The translations under genes and the position numbers were made by a program. Shown here piece after piece: positions 11,493-17,239 of a stretch of 64,000 bases of DNA. The stretch is from Phymorhynchus buccinoides. Its lineage: Eukaryota > Mollusca > Gastropoda > Neogastropoda > Raphitomidae. How positions within the stretch are numbered: the first letter of the stretch is position 1; each line of letters starts with the position of its first letter. The notes under the pieces are model-generated. The model searched no databases. It was not told the DNA's origin and saw only the letters and a list, made by a program, of their open reading frames with translations. The stretch spans positions 50,701,932 through 50,765,931 of the forward strand of contig CM065698.1 of NCBI GenBank assembly GCA_017654935.2, written 5' to 3'.

Positions 11493-11933
11493 GACAGAGA
11501 GAACACAAAATGTGAACAAAAAATATCAGAAAAAAAAGAAGAAAATTCTTCTTAGAGTATGCATTCTAATGCAGTACATTTTCATAATTAATCGTTTAAA
11601 CTCTAGCACTATAATTCCTGTCTCACTACATTTTCATCATTAACCTTTTAAACTCAGCACTATAATTCCTGTCTCACTATATCATTAATCTTTTAAACTC
11701 TAGCATCATAATTCCTGTATCACTACATCTTCATCATTAATCTTTTAAACTCTAGCACTATAATTCCCATCTCACTTTTGTTTCCTGATGATGTTCTGCG
11801 ACTCCTCGGTGTAGGCCGCACGGTCGTTCTCCATGATGCGAAACTGCCGCTGTAGTTTGCTCAGCTCTGCTTCAGCGATCCCCTCCATCTCTGTGTCGCT
11901 CATGTCCGAGCGCGCTGACCGCGGGTGTGGCAT
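1512..11933 (-). CDS. ODAD1: Outer dynein arm docking complex subunit (ODAD1/CCDC114-CCDC63 family)
   Basis: Joining ten exons (11933-11776, 11189-11059, 10668-10487, 8911-8730, 6645-6458, 5628-5414, 4866-4698, 3557-3394, 2962-2868, 1701-1512) gives an uninterrupted 557-residue protein, with every junction GT-AG and phase-consistent. The product is almost wholly coiled coil. Family landmarks in order are: ELSKLQRQ near residue 24, REWEAKIKEQHKN (exon 4), VLENRLDQ, STSAYDAR, FNYVNEQN, LLVNRF and SAIDDML. These align nearly gap-free with vertebrate ODAD1 (CCDC114), the orthologue of Chlamydomonas DC2. In that family the protein tethers outer dynein arms to axonemal doublets of motile cilia. The C-terminus is shorter than in mammals and ends in a lysine-rich tail. 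CCDC63 is a close paralogue, so the exact orthology is open. Several introns carry arrays copied from the adjoining exon. Confidence 0.93.
1799..1973. mobile_element. MITE with TACCGTATTGTT / AGTATGGTA ends
   Basis: The left end TACCGTATTGTTCGTCC-TATAAGGC and the right end complementary to TACCATACTTTTTGGGC form imperfect inverted repeats. The interior contains CTATAAGGCAATACTTT and TAGTAAGAAA, words also found in the satellite at 48344-50775. It lies in ODAD1 intron 10. Confidence 0.6.
1974..2479. other. ODAD1 intron 10, no feature seen
   Basis: AT-rich intronic sequence without a recognisable repeat, RNA or coding signal. Confidence 0.4.
2480..2545 (-). mobile_element. LINE 3' terminus, truncated
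   Basis: An (AAT)n run followed by GGACATTTATAAGTACTCTA and CTCCCTTTG is the reverse complement of the 3' end of the LINE tail at 61145-61705. Only the last 60 or so bases are present. Confidence 0.55.
2546..2790. repeat. Dispersed repeat fragment
   Basis: A GC-richer stretch includes TTGGGGAAGGTCCCCAAAGA. A reverse-complement match to part of it (TTTGGGGACCTTCC) occurs at about 29023-29036. No coding signal; the element family is not recognised. Confidence 0.4.
2868..2962 (-). CDS. ODAD1: ODAD1 exon (Pro/Gln-rich linker)
   Basis: The acceptor GTTTCAG precedes GAC GCA GAC; the donor is GG/GTAAGT. It encodes residues 464-495, DADKYDPKAPGLLGEG followed by a PSPPQQQIP linker between the coiled coil and the acidic C-terminal segment. 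Confidence 0.88.
3129..3393. repeat. Two (CT)n microsatellites in ODAD1 intron 9
   Basis: Long CT runs lie at about 3133-3191 (followed by a CA run) and 3330-3389. On the gene strand the second is a GA run that starts three bases after the exon 9 donor, which therefore reads GTATGAGAGAG. Confidence 0.9.
3394..3557 (-). CDS. ODAD1: ODAD1 exon with CDRSAIDDML block
   Basis: Acceptor TTTGTCAG then GA ATC GAC; donor AAG/GTATGA. Residues 409-463. SLFNKINCDRSAIDDML and YLGIIEQRTNELLAVQ match the conserved vertebrate segment containing CDSSMIDDLL. Confidence 0.93.
3558..4084. other. ODAD1 intron 8, no feature seen
   Basis: AT-rich intron sequence between exon 9 and the repeat array; no repeat family recognised. 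Confidence 0.4.
4085..4800 (-). repeat. Donor-side array copied from ODAD1 exon 8
   Basis: Four partial copies of the 3' end of exon 8 plus its donor start near 4094, 4245, 4422 and 4560; the genuine exon end is at 4698. The last three intervals are 177, 138 and 138 bp. Between copies lies a degenerate (GTATT)n/(GTACT)n tract. The copies get more diverged with distance from the exon (for example GGATCTTGGCC against GGAGTTTGCCA). Confidence 0.9.
4698..4866 (-). CDS. ODAD1: ODAD1 exon 8
   Basis: Acceptor GTGAACAG then ATC AAG ATG; donor GCAG/GTACGG. Residues 353-409, a continuous heptad-type coiled coil (IKMEIEQFKAQGITLEEQRQ onward). Its 3' half is the source of the neighbouring array. Confidence 0.92.
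4895..5107. mobile_element. MITE, CTCTTCTAGCGCC family
   Basis: Ends CTCTTCTAGCGCCAT and ATGGTGCTAGAAGAG are inverted repeats. The interior contains GACAAGAGGGGAGTAACT, GGCAGTGAATGTCTTTGC and GGTGGGAGTGTAT. Relatives lie at 9122-9373, 26958-27174 and 59310-59551; the cleanest has TTAA on both sides. Confidence 0.75.
5108..5413. other. ODAD1 intron 7, no further feature
   Basis: Intron sequence left of the MITE, ending in a C-rich stretch next to the exon 7 donor. Nothing else seen. Confidence 0.4.
5414..5628 (-). CDS. ODAD1: ODAD1 exon 7
   Basis: Acceptor ATCAACAG then AG GCC CAG; donor CATGGG/GTGAGT. Residues 281-352. KELTGEDDLDLLVNRF and FALFNYVNEQNNEIEKL correspond to vertebrate LMGESDPDLLVQKY and FNFINEQN. 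Confidence 0.94.
5640..5830. repeat. Degenerate ATC/ATT trinucleotide tract
   Basis: Imperfect (TCATCATTATCA)-type repeats in ODAD1 intron 6. The ORF across it (D/N/M-rich) is an artefact. Confidence 0.8.
6170..6420. repeat. Degenerate tandem repeat, about 3 copies
   Basis: Words CATTTCCAGCAAGATTTCC, GACATGCTGTCAACAT and ACCAATAATTATTTG recur two or three times with indels in ODAD1 intron 6. Confidence 0.65.
6458..6645 (-). CDS. ODAD1: ODAD1 exon 6
   Basis: Acceptor TTGTGCAG then G GAC GAC; donor AAAG/GTCAGG. Residues 218-281 (RDDAQAKMIILKEKADKDMQ onward, including KELVRIIDHDRKLKEFM). Its first 67 bases are the source of the upstream array. Confidence 0.93.
6579..8414 (-). repeat. Acceptor-side array of exon 6 copies in a pentanucleotide satellite
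   Basis: The acceptor and 5' part of exon 6 (6579-6662) recur almost unchanged at 6724-6805 and 6904-6985, with a truncated copy at 8369-8414. Between and beyond them lies a (TGTGC/TGTGT)n tract, about 1.4 kb uninterrupted from 6985 to 8370. Every exon copy abuts the tract at GTGTTGTGCTGCTGCATGTC. The genuine exon contains GTGTTGTGCTGCTG itself, so the satellite appears to have expanded from coding sequence. Confidence 0.95.
8415..8729. other. ODAD1 intron 5, no feature seen
   Basis: AT-rich intron sequence between the pentanucleotide array and exon 5. Confidence 0.4.
8730..8911 (-). CDS. ODAD1: ODAD1 exon 5
   Basis: Acceptor ATGGGCAG then GCC AAG AAG; donor GCCAG/GTACTT. Residues 158-218. 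NSKLRDEIESLRNEHKRFEN and EKSTSAYDA are diagnostic for the family (vertebrate ILSSTSAYAVREEAKAKM). Confidence 0.94.
9122..9373. mobile_element. MITE, CTCTTCTAGCGCC family
   Basis: Left end CACTCTTCTAGCCCCATG, right end TGCTGGAAGAGCTAA, with the shared interior GACAAGAGGTGGGTAACT. Same family as 4895-5107. Confidence 0.7.
9379..9783. mobile_element. Foldback element, about 405 bp
   Basis: ATGTGACCCAGCACCACG-AAAAGGACATTAAG at the left is inverted at the right as CTTAATGTCCCTTTCATGG-TGCTGGGTCACAT, a terminal inverted repeat of about 32 bp with few mismatches. The interior is AT-rich and non-coding. Confidence 0.75.
9766..9900. repeat. Tandem dimer, about 66 bp unit
   Basis: The unit CATGGTGCTGGGTCACATAT...GGCCGTGAAGGGGTTAAGTG occurs twice head to tail, starting in the right arm of the foldback element. 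Confidence 0.85.
9913..9997 (-). pseudogene. Decayed copy of the ODAD1 exon 4 3' end
   Basis: On the minus strand it still reads SSQHAKQTVQTVLENRLDQ, against SSQHTTQTVKTVRVLENRLDQ minus the last residue in the genuine exon. It has lost one codon pair and the intact donor. It is a remote fourth copy of the exon 4 array. Confidence 0.75.
10080..10172. mobile_element. Short foldback (hairpin) repeat
   Basis: GACCCACATACAAATGTCCC-CAACTTCAAATT is inverted as TTTGAATTGGGGACATTTG-TATGGGAGTC, with a loop of about 30 nt. It is a probable MITE remnant. Confidence 0.65.
10187..10268. mobile_element. MITE right-end fragment
   Basis: Shares CCAGCTATAAGAGGGAAAAC, GTGATTTTGACACGTGA and the terminal TGGTGGGTATTTAAA with the right half of the MITE at 1240-1426. 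Confidence 0.6.
10277..10560 (-). repeat. 102-bp donor-side array of ODAD1 exon 4
   Basis: Three copies of the exon 4 3' end plus donor, with ACTTAC (donor GTAAGT) at 10277-10282, 10379-10384 and 10481-10486, exactly 102 bp apart. All three donors are CAG/GTAAGT. The minus-strand frame stays open through all three copies. Confidence 0.95.
10487..10668 (-). CDS. ODAD1: ODAD1 exon 4
   Basis: Acceptor TGTTACAG then AC GAG CAT; donor CTGGACCAG/GTAAGT. Residues 97-157. The length from KN to VLENRLDQ matches vertebrate ODAD1 residue for residue, which favours the first of the three donors as the ancestral exon end. Confidence 0.93.
10741..10830 (-). pseudogene. Diverged copy of the ODAD1 exon 4 5' end and acceptor
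   Basis: GCTCTTGCTGCTCCTGCTTC and TGTCTTTCTCATG-TTCATCTGTAATGCACAG repeat the first part of exon 4 and its acceptor (10618-10680) in the intron immediately upstream, with several substitutions and a small insertion. Confidence 0.8.
11059..11189 (-). CDS. ODAD1: ODAD1 exon 3
   Basis: Acceptor TCTGACAG then G GCG GAA; donor AAAG/GTCAGT. Residues 53-96: KAEMSMLEKEKQELLKELRL and the following coiled-coil segment. Confidence 0.92.
11345..11490. repeat. (GA)n microsatellite
   Basis: GA runs at about 11361-11424 and 11460-11482 in ODAD1 intron 2. Confidence 0.95.
11565..11775 (-). repeat. Donor-anchored array, ODAD1 intron 2
   Basis: Starting at the exon 2 donor GTGAG, a unit of 50-57 bp (GTGAGACAGGAATTATAG, then TGCTAGAGTTTAAAAGATTA, then ATGATGAAAATGTA) repeats about four times. 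The copies carry the donor-like GTGAG or GTGATA but no exon bases. Confidence 0.85.
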
Positions 11934-11934
11934 G
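11776..11934 (-). CDS. ODAD1: ODAD1 exon 2, contains the start codon
   Basis: Acceptor CGGCAG then C-ATG (start at 11933-11931); donor CAAAA/GTGAG. Residues 1-52, MPHPRSARSDMSDTEMEGIA then ELSKLQRQFRIMENDRAAY. The last part matches vertebrate ELSRLQRQCKVMEGERRAY, so this start is well supported. Confidence 0.92.
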
Positions 11935-12026
11935 CTGCCGATGACAATAGTAATAACAATAATATTAATAAAGATATTAGTAGTTAAATAGTGTTGTATC
12001 TGGTGTTTGAACTCTTCAAAGTACGG

Positions 12027-12305
12027 TACAGTAGAACCTCCCTTATAAGACCTTCAAAAATCATCCAAAATGAGGTCTATAAGGGAGGGGTCTTAAAGGA
12101 GAGGTAATTTTAATGCTTACAAAGAAGGGCAGTGTCTCAGAGAAGTATAGGTTTTATGTGGGAGGGAGTCTTATAATGGGAGGTCTTATAAGGGAGGGAG
12201 TCTTATAATGTGAGGTCTTATAAGGGAGGGAGTCTTATAAGGGAGGGAGTCTTATAATGGGAGGTCTTATAAGGGAGGGAGTCTTATAAGGGAGGTTCCA
12301 CTGTA
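12027..12305. mobile_element. MITE with TACAGTAGAACCTCC ends and internal repeats
   Basis: The left end TACAGTAGAACCTCCCTTAT and the right end ATAAGGGAGGTTCCACTGTA are inverted repeats bounded by TA, as in Tc1/mariner (pogo)-type MITEs. The interior is a minisatellite of GGGAGGGAGTCTTATAA / TGGGAGGTCTTATAA units. Confidence 0.75.
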
Positions 12306-12354
12306 CTTTTAGTGGCTTATTCGTATTCAGCGTTAAATTCTGAGAGTAAAATTT

Positions 12355-12885
12355 ATGTCAACTGTTGTAGAACTAATCAAAGAAAATTTGGTGAACATTT
12401 TCTTATTCACACAGAGTTGCTAACCACTGGAATTGTTTATCATCTGACATGAAATGTGCACCTAATACTAATGCATTCAAGAACCTTTTGGATACAAGTC
12501 CAAGATTCAAAGATCTTTTTTGTGTAATTCATAAAAATACTCATTCAAAGAGGGGACGCTATATAGGCCGCGAGGCCTACGGCTATGAAAGCCTGTCCCT
12601 ACCTACCATATATAACTATAGTCCCTACCCTCAACTCTTTCTCCCTAATTCCTCCTTCTTCTTCTTTGCTGTGCGTGGCCGCAATCATCACAGTGATTAT
12701 TTTTCCATTCTAGTCCAGTATAAATTAAGTGACCACCATCACTTGGTCAGGTCAGGTCAGATCTTCAGGGCAGCCAGGCCTCGCAGCCTCTTGATGTGCC
12801 CTATCTTTTGATTGTTTGTTATTGTGGTTTTGTTCATCAATCAGATTGGCACAGCTGTGGCGCATTTTGAACTAGCATTGTCGTC
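12355..12885 (+). mobile_element. LINE 3' fragment
   Basis: It encodes a remnant reading RVANHWNCLSSDMKCAPNTN-AFKNLL, homologous to the extreme C-terminus of the LINE protein seen on the minus strand at 14.8 kb ([17 protein letters not shown]). A 3'UTR with GGCCGCGAGGCCTACGG follows. Confidence 0.65.
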
Positions 12886-13960
12886 TTGCTGATTTTTATA
12901 TCACTATATGTCAGGGGATCTGCGGAGGTGCAAGGAGAACTTAAACCCTACTGCCTAGGCCCCATTCTGTTCACAATTTTCATTAATGATCTACCGGATC
13001 AAGTAGAAAGCATATGTAAAATGTTTGCGGACGATACTAAAATATACAATACTTCAAAAAATTCTAAAACAATTCAACATGACATTGACAGACTAATAAA
13101 CTGGACAGAGAAATGGAATCTGTATTTTAATGATAGTAAATGTAAGGTGATGCATTTAGGAAAGAATAATCCAAGTTGCAATTATGAAATCTCACATGGT
13201 ACCGACAAACATATTCTAAAAACTTGCAAAGAGGAAAAGGATCTTGGAGTCATCTTTGACTCTGGATTAACATTTGATAACCACATTAATACGGCTATTG
13301 GTAAAGGCAACAAAATGTTGGGCCTAATTAGAAGAAGTTTTATTGGGTTAGATAATATAGTATTTTTAAAACTATATAAAAGTTTGGTCAGACCTCATCT
13401 AGAGTATGGAAATCAGGTTTGGAGTCCATTTTTAAAAAGGCAATCGGCAGCATTGGAAAGGGTCCAAAGACGAGCAACAAAATTGATTAAAGGCATTGGT
13501 CACCTCGATTACGAACATAGACTAAAAAAGTTGAAATTATCATCTCTGAAATACAGAAGAATTCGTGGGGATCTGATAAATACATACAAAATTTTTCACA
13601 GTAATAACAATACTAATAAATCTTTGTTCCAGCTAACAACTGACTCAAGAACCCGTAACAGTGATTTAAAAATACTAACCCAGTATAGCCGAACTAATAT
13701 TTAACAGAGTAATAAAGTTTTGGAATACTCTTCCTGCACATATTAAACGAGCACAGAATCTAACACAATTCAAAAACCTCCTTGGTGGATACACCAACAT
13801 ATCAAAACTACAATACGAGCATGACTAAAAGGCAGATTTGCCGAAAACAAAACACAAAAACCTCTCAGCTGTGCAAAAGTTCAAACAAAAATGACAGGAC
13901 AGTGAAGAGGCCGCGAGGCCTAATGTCCTAACTACCTGACCTGACCTGATAGAGATAAAA
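12886..13960 (+). mobile_element. Non-LTR retrotransposon, 5'-truncated reverse transcriptase
   Basis: The frame 12886-13704 carries the RT palm segment: GPILFTIFINDLP, the catalytic motif FADDTK, then a thumb region (WTEKWNLYFNDSKCKVMHLG, LGVIFDSGLTFDNHI, YKSLVRPHLEYGNQVW, ALERVQRRATK). A frameshift near 13700 separates the final residues. The RT fingers and the endonuclease are missing. The style is CR1/jockey-like, but the clade cannot be fixed by eye. It lies in ODAD1 intron 1, opposite to the gene. Confidence 0.85.
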
Positions 13961-14116
13961 TAAGTACACACACACACATAGTGCACACATACACACGCCG
14001 TCACACACATTTGGATGCCGCTTGTGCATCAATTTCTTAAAAACACATTTAGACTCCTACACATTTATTTTGGCATTGTCTACAAATGTGATAATACTGT
14101 CAAAATAATTACTCAC

Positions 14117-14216
14117 TTGCAGGCGTTATTGGACGCAGCGACGAAAGTCTATAGAGGCAGTCTTGATGTCCAAGTTACTGTGTTGACTGTTCCTGTTGGG
14201 CCCTCGTCTAAGCCTC
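14117..14216 (-). other. ODAD1: Candidate ODAD1 5'UTR exon
   Basis: Coding exon 2 opens with an acceptor one base before the ATG, so an upstream non-coding exon must exist. A strong donor GCAA/GTGAGT at 14117/14116, about 100 bp from an X-box, fits. The 5' limit given is only the edge of the X-box; the start site is unknown. Confidence 0.55.
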
Positions 14217-14229
14217 GTCACCTAGCAAC
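14217..14229. promoter_or_regulatory. RFX X-box in a bidirectional promoter
   Basis: GTCACC-T-AGCAAC fits the RFX consensus GTNRCC(N0-3)RGYAAC with no mismatch. X-boxes bound by RFX factors drive ciliary genes across animals. It sits just upstream of the predicted first exon of ODAD1, a motile-cilium gene, and about 125 bp before a plus-strand donor. Confidence 0.7.
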
Positions 14230-14354
14230 TGGCCCAAGGGACGTAACTCGGCTACTTCCTTCCTGCGTTCTGTATAGTTTGTTTCTGTTGGCTGCATTTT
14301 ACTACTCTACTGCGCTTTCGCACACGAAAGTACATTCGATTTGTCTGACACAGG
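14230..14354 (+). other. Candidate divergent 5'UTR exon
   Basis: A strong plus-strand donor GACACAG/GTAAGA at 14354/14355 lies on the other side of the X-box. It could be the first exon of the plus-strand gene whose terminal exon starts at 19730. This is inference from one splice site and gene order. Confidence 0.3.
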
Positions 14355-14699
14355 TAAGAAGAGGTCTGCGAAAAATGTGTAGTATGTTAATTTTCAGCAG
14401 TGATTTCTTGCCAGGTTTGAAGATTCCAAGCACCAAGGCTCAGTCTGTCGCATAATTTTGGTGACTTACTTTTTAAATACAGTTATGATTAAGTCGTCTT
14501 AATTTAAGACGACAATGATAGTTCAAAAAGCGCCACAGCTTATGAGCTATGCCAATCTGATTGATGAACAAAACCACAATAACAAACAATCAAAAGATAG
14601 GGCACATCAAGAGGCCGCGAGGCCTGGCTGCCCTGAAGATCTGACCTGACCTGACCTACTCAGTCAAGAATATAAGTAGTAGTACTAGTAGTAGTACTA
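14355..14699. other. Intronic/intergenic with a LINE-3'UTR-like patch
   Basis: Positions 14530-14660 are an inverted relative of 12725-12870: AGGCCGCGAGGCCTGGCTGC and the repeated GACCTGACCTGAC words are shared. No gene seen. Confidence 0.4.
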
Positions 14700-15950
14700 G
14701 TAGGCTATAGTGTGGGACTGGCTCAAGCCTAAGCCTCGCGGCTTATATTATAAATGTCCCTTCATTGACACTTTTTTGTTTGCATAAGCATGCCTTTTAA
14801 AATTATGATTGTAATTCAATCATCATGTTAAAAAAATAGTTGACTAAAATTTTCATCTTTGTCAAGGAGATTTTTGAAGGTATTTAGTGTTGGTGCTCTT
14901 TTTAGGTTAGGTGTTAATAAATTCCAGAGGTTAGCAACTCGATTACTAAAACAATGTTTACGCCTGTTAGTATTACAATGCTGTATATGTAATTTTCCCT
15001 CTTGATTTCTAATGCTGTTATAAATGGATAGTGTAAAAAGAGAATCAATGCTAATGTCTAAGTTGTTAAAAATTTTGTACATCTGTATAAGGTCTCCCCT
15101 AACACGTCTTCCTTTTAATGAATGAAGGTTTAAAATATTGGTAAAGGTCAAGATGTGCCACCCCCCCTACATATCTCGGTTAATTCTATTTTTCCGTTAT
15201 TGCCTTTCTTACCATACATAAACTGATAAAGCTGTATTTTACTATTTTTAGGAACATTTTTAGCTAATAACCTTTTTGGAATACTAACCCTATCCCTAAA
15301 CCTAACCCTACCCCCCACCCTATAAGACGGAAAAACGCAACGAACCACAACTGTGACAAATCGCGGTGTACTGCAGTACATAGTGGGGGGTAGGGTTAGG
15401 TTTAGGGCTAGGGTTAGTATTCCAAAAAGGTAATTGGCTAAAAATGTTCCTAAAATACAGCTTTATGTATGGTAAGAAAGGGAAAAATGGAAAAATACAA
15501 TCAACCGAGAAATGCAGGGGGGGTGGCACATCTTTACCTTTACCAAAATTTTTAATCTATCTTGGTAATTAAAATCTTTACAACTTTTAACCATCTTGGT
15601 TGCTCTCCTCTGTACCCTTTCAATAGAAGCTGACTGACGTTTTAAATACGGGTACCAGATGATATTACCATACTCTAAATGTGAACGTACCATTGATTTG
15701 TATAGTAACAAAAATGTTTCCTTATCTAACCGAATGAATGTTCTTTTAATTATTCCCAACATCTGATTTGCCTTATTTATCCCTTTATGGATATGTGTAT
15801 CAAAAGTAAGATTATTGTCAAATACGACTCCAAGGTCTTTTTCGTCAGTACATGCATTTATCTTTTGCTCCTCTTGATCGATTTTCATAACATAATCATA
15901 TTCTGGATTCTTTTTGCCTACATGCATAGCTTTGCATTTTGACATTAAAA
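14700..15950 (-). mobile_element. LINE fragment, minus strand, interrupted
   Basis: Two blocks of RT thumb/C-terminal coding sequence (15463-15945 and 14828-15151) read in order: KCKAMHVGKKNPEYDY, LGVVFDNNLTFDTHI, YKSMVRSHLEYGNIIW, IERVQRRATKMVK, then [19 protein letters not shown] and [18 protein letters not shown]. They are split by the foldback insertion at 15138-15546. It is a relative of, but not identical to, the copy at 12886. Confidence 0.85.
15138..15546. mobile_element. Foldback element with long inverted repeats
   Basis: TTGGTAAAGGTCAAGATGTG at the left is mirrored by CACATCTTTACCTTTACCAA at the right. The arms extend about 150 bp each, sharing TTACCATACATAAA and TTTTAGGAACATTTTTAGC inverted. 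The centre contains CCTAAACCTAACCCTACC. It inserted into the LINE; a shorter relative lies at 24122-24256. Confidence 0.85.
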
Positions 15951-17239
15951 TATAGGTTCCAGTCGTCAGTCCACTAGTCCCCTAGTAGTAGGGGGTAGGG
16001 ACTAAATAAGCCGTCAAGCTTTTTGGCAGTCCCATCGATATGAAATTATATTATATGAAATAAGGCTCTGTAGGCTTTTCATAGCCTTTTGCCCTCTGAC
16101 TTCATTTTGCTTTTGATTATCGGCGTAAAAACCTATGACTACTTAGCAGCTTCCCAGACTACTCAAACTTATGCACATTACGCAATGACACTTGCAGCAC
16201 TTGGCACACATCACACATACAATACAGTGTGACACACACACTTGATCCACTCACTCACATCATCCAGTATCGAGTTGTAGACCCTAAATAATACTAATAG
16301 TCTAGTACTCAGTACTAGTAGGATCAGAAATTTCTGATGGTGAGGGGGGGGGACTAAATCACCAAGGACCAAGCAAATTTAAAAAATGAATAAAAAGGGA
16401 AAGTCAAAATAACCATGGTAACCACACTTGTCAGAGTTGTCCCCCTATAAAACTTTCTCTGGTTGGCTTTTTTTTATGCATTGTTTCAAATTTGGGACTT
16501 TCCAGGGCATTGCCTCCAGGATCGTTCCCACCATCTTTAGATAGATCTACTAATGTCCCATGTATGTGTCTGTTCCAGACCGGAGGACGTTCAAACAATT
16601 TTCATTCACTTTTTGTTGGGGTTTTTTAGAGAGAGAGAGACAGAGGGAGATAGAGAGTTTAGAGGGAGATAGAGAGAGAGACAGAGGGAGATAGAGAGAG
16701 TTCAGAGGGAGATAGGGAAAGAGAGAGAGAGAGAGGGCTGCTAGCAGAGCACTAAACAAACATCAGACCCAGGGGTAGGCAGTGGTTGGGCCGGCACCAT
16801 GCCTGGTACCGCTGAGCGGTGCTTGTCTGCCTGGTTGTCTACCCACCCCCTCTCTCTCTTCTTTCTGAGTTTCTCTCTCTCTTCTTTCTCTGTTTCTCTC
16901 TCTATTTTTTGTTCTTTCTCTCCTTAGACCTCTTCACCCTTTTCAGTTACAATAATGACTTTGGTGACTAAATGGAAGAAGAAAAAGAAGAAGAGGGAGA
17001 GAGTCCCCGGGAGAGAGAGATTGAGAGAGACAAGATTTGGAGACTTTCCAGGAGAGGCAGGCAAGCAGACAAACTTTTTGTGTAGAATTCCATTTATTTC
17101 TAAAGATAGACTATGTTTCAAAATTAATTTCTGCCTTTCACTTTTTCTGTTATATTCTGTTAATCTTTTATGTGTGAATTACCGTCTATGCCCGTGAATG
17201 CCCAAATTCTCGCTTGTACCACTTCACGTCAATTGTTTA
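15951..17239. other. Repeat-rich DNA without a recognised gene
   Basis: Contains GA/CT microsatellites (16627-16735, 16850-16915) and AT-rich unique sequence. No convincing coding exon. Confidence 0.4.

Noticed and set aside
15290..15420. Interstitial telomere repeat
   Set aside because: Only a few imperfect CCTAAC/GTTAGG words, placed symmetrically in the centre of a foldback element.
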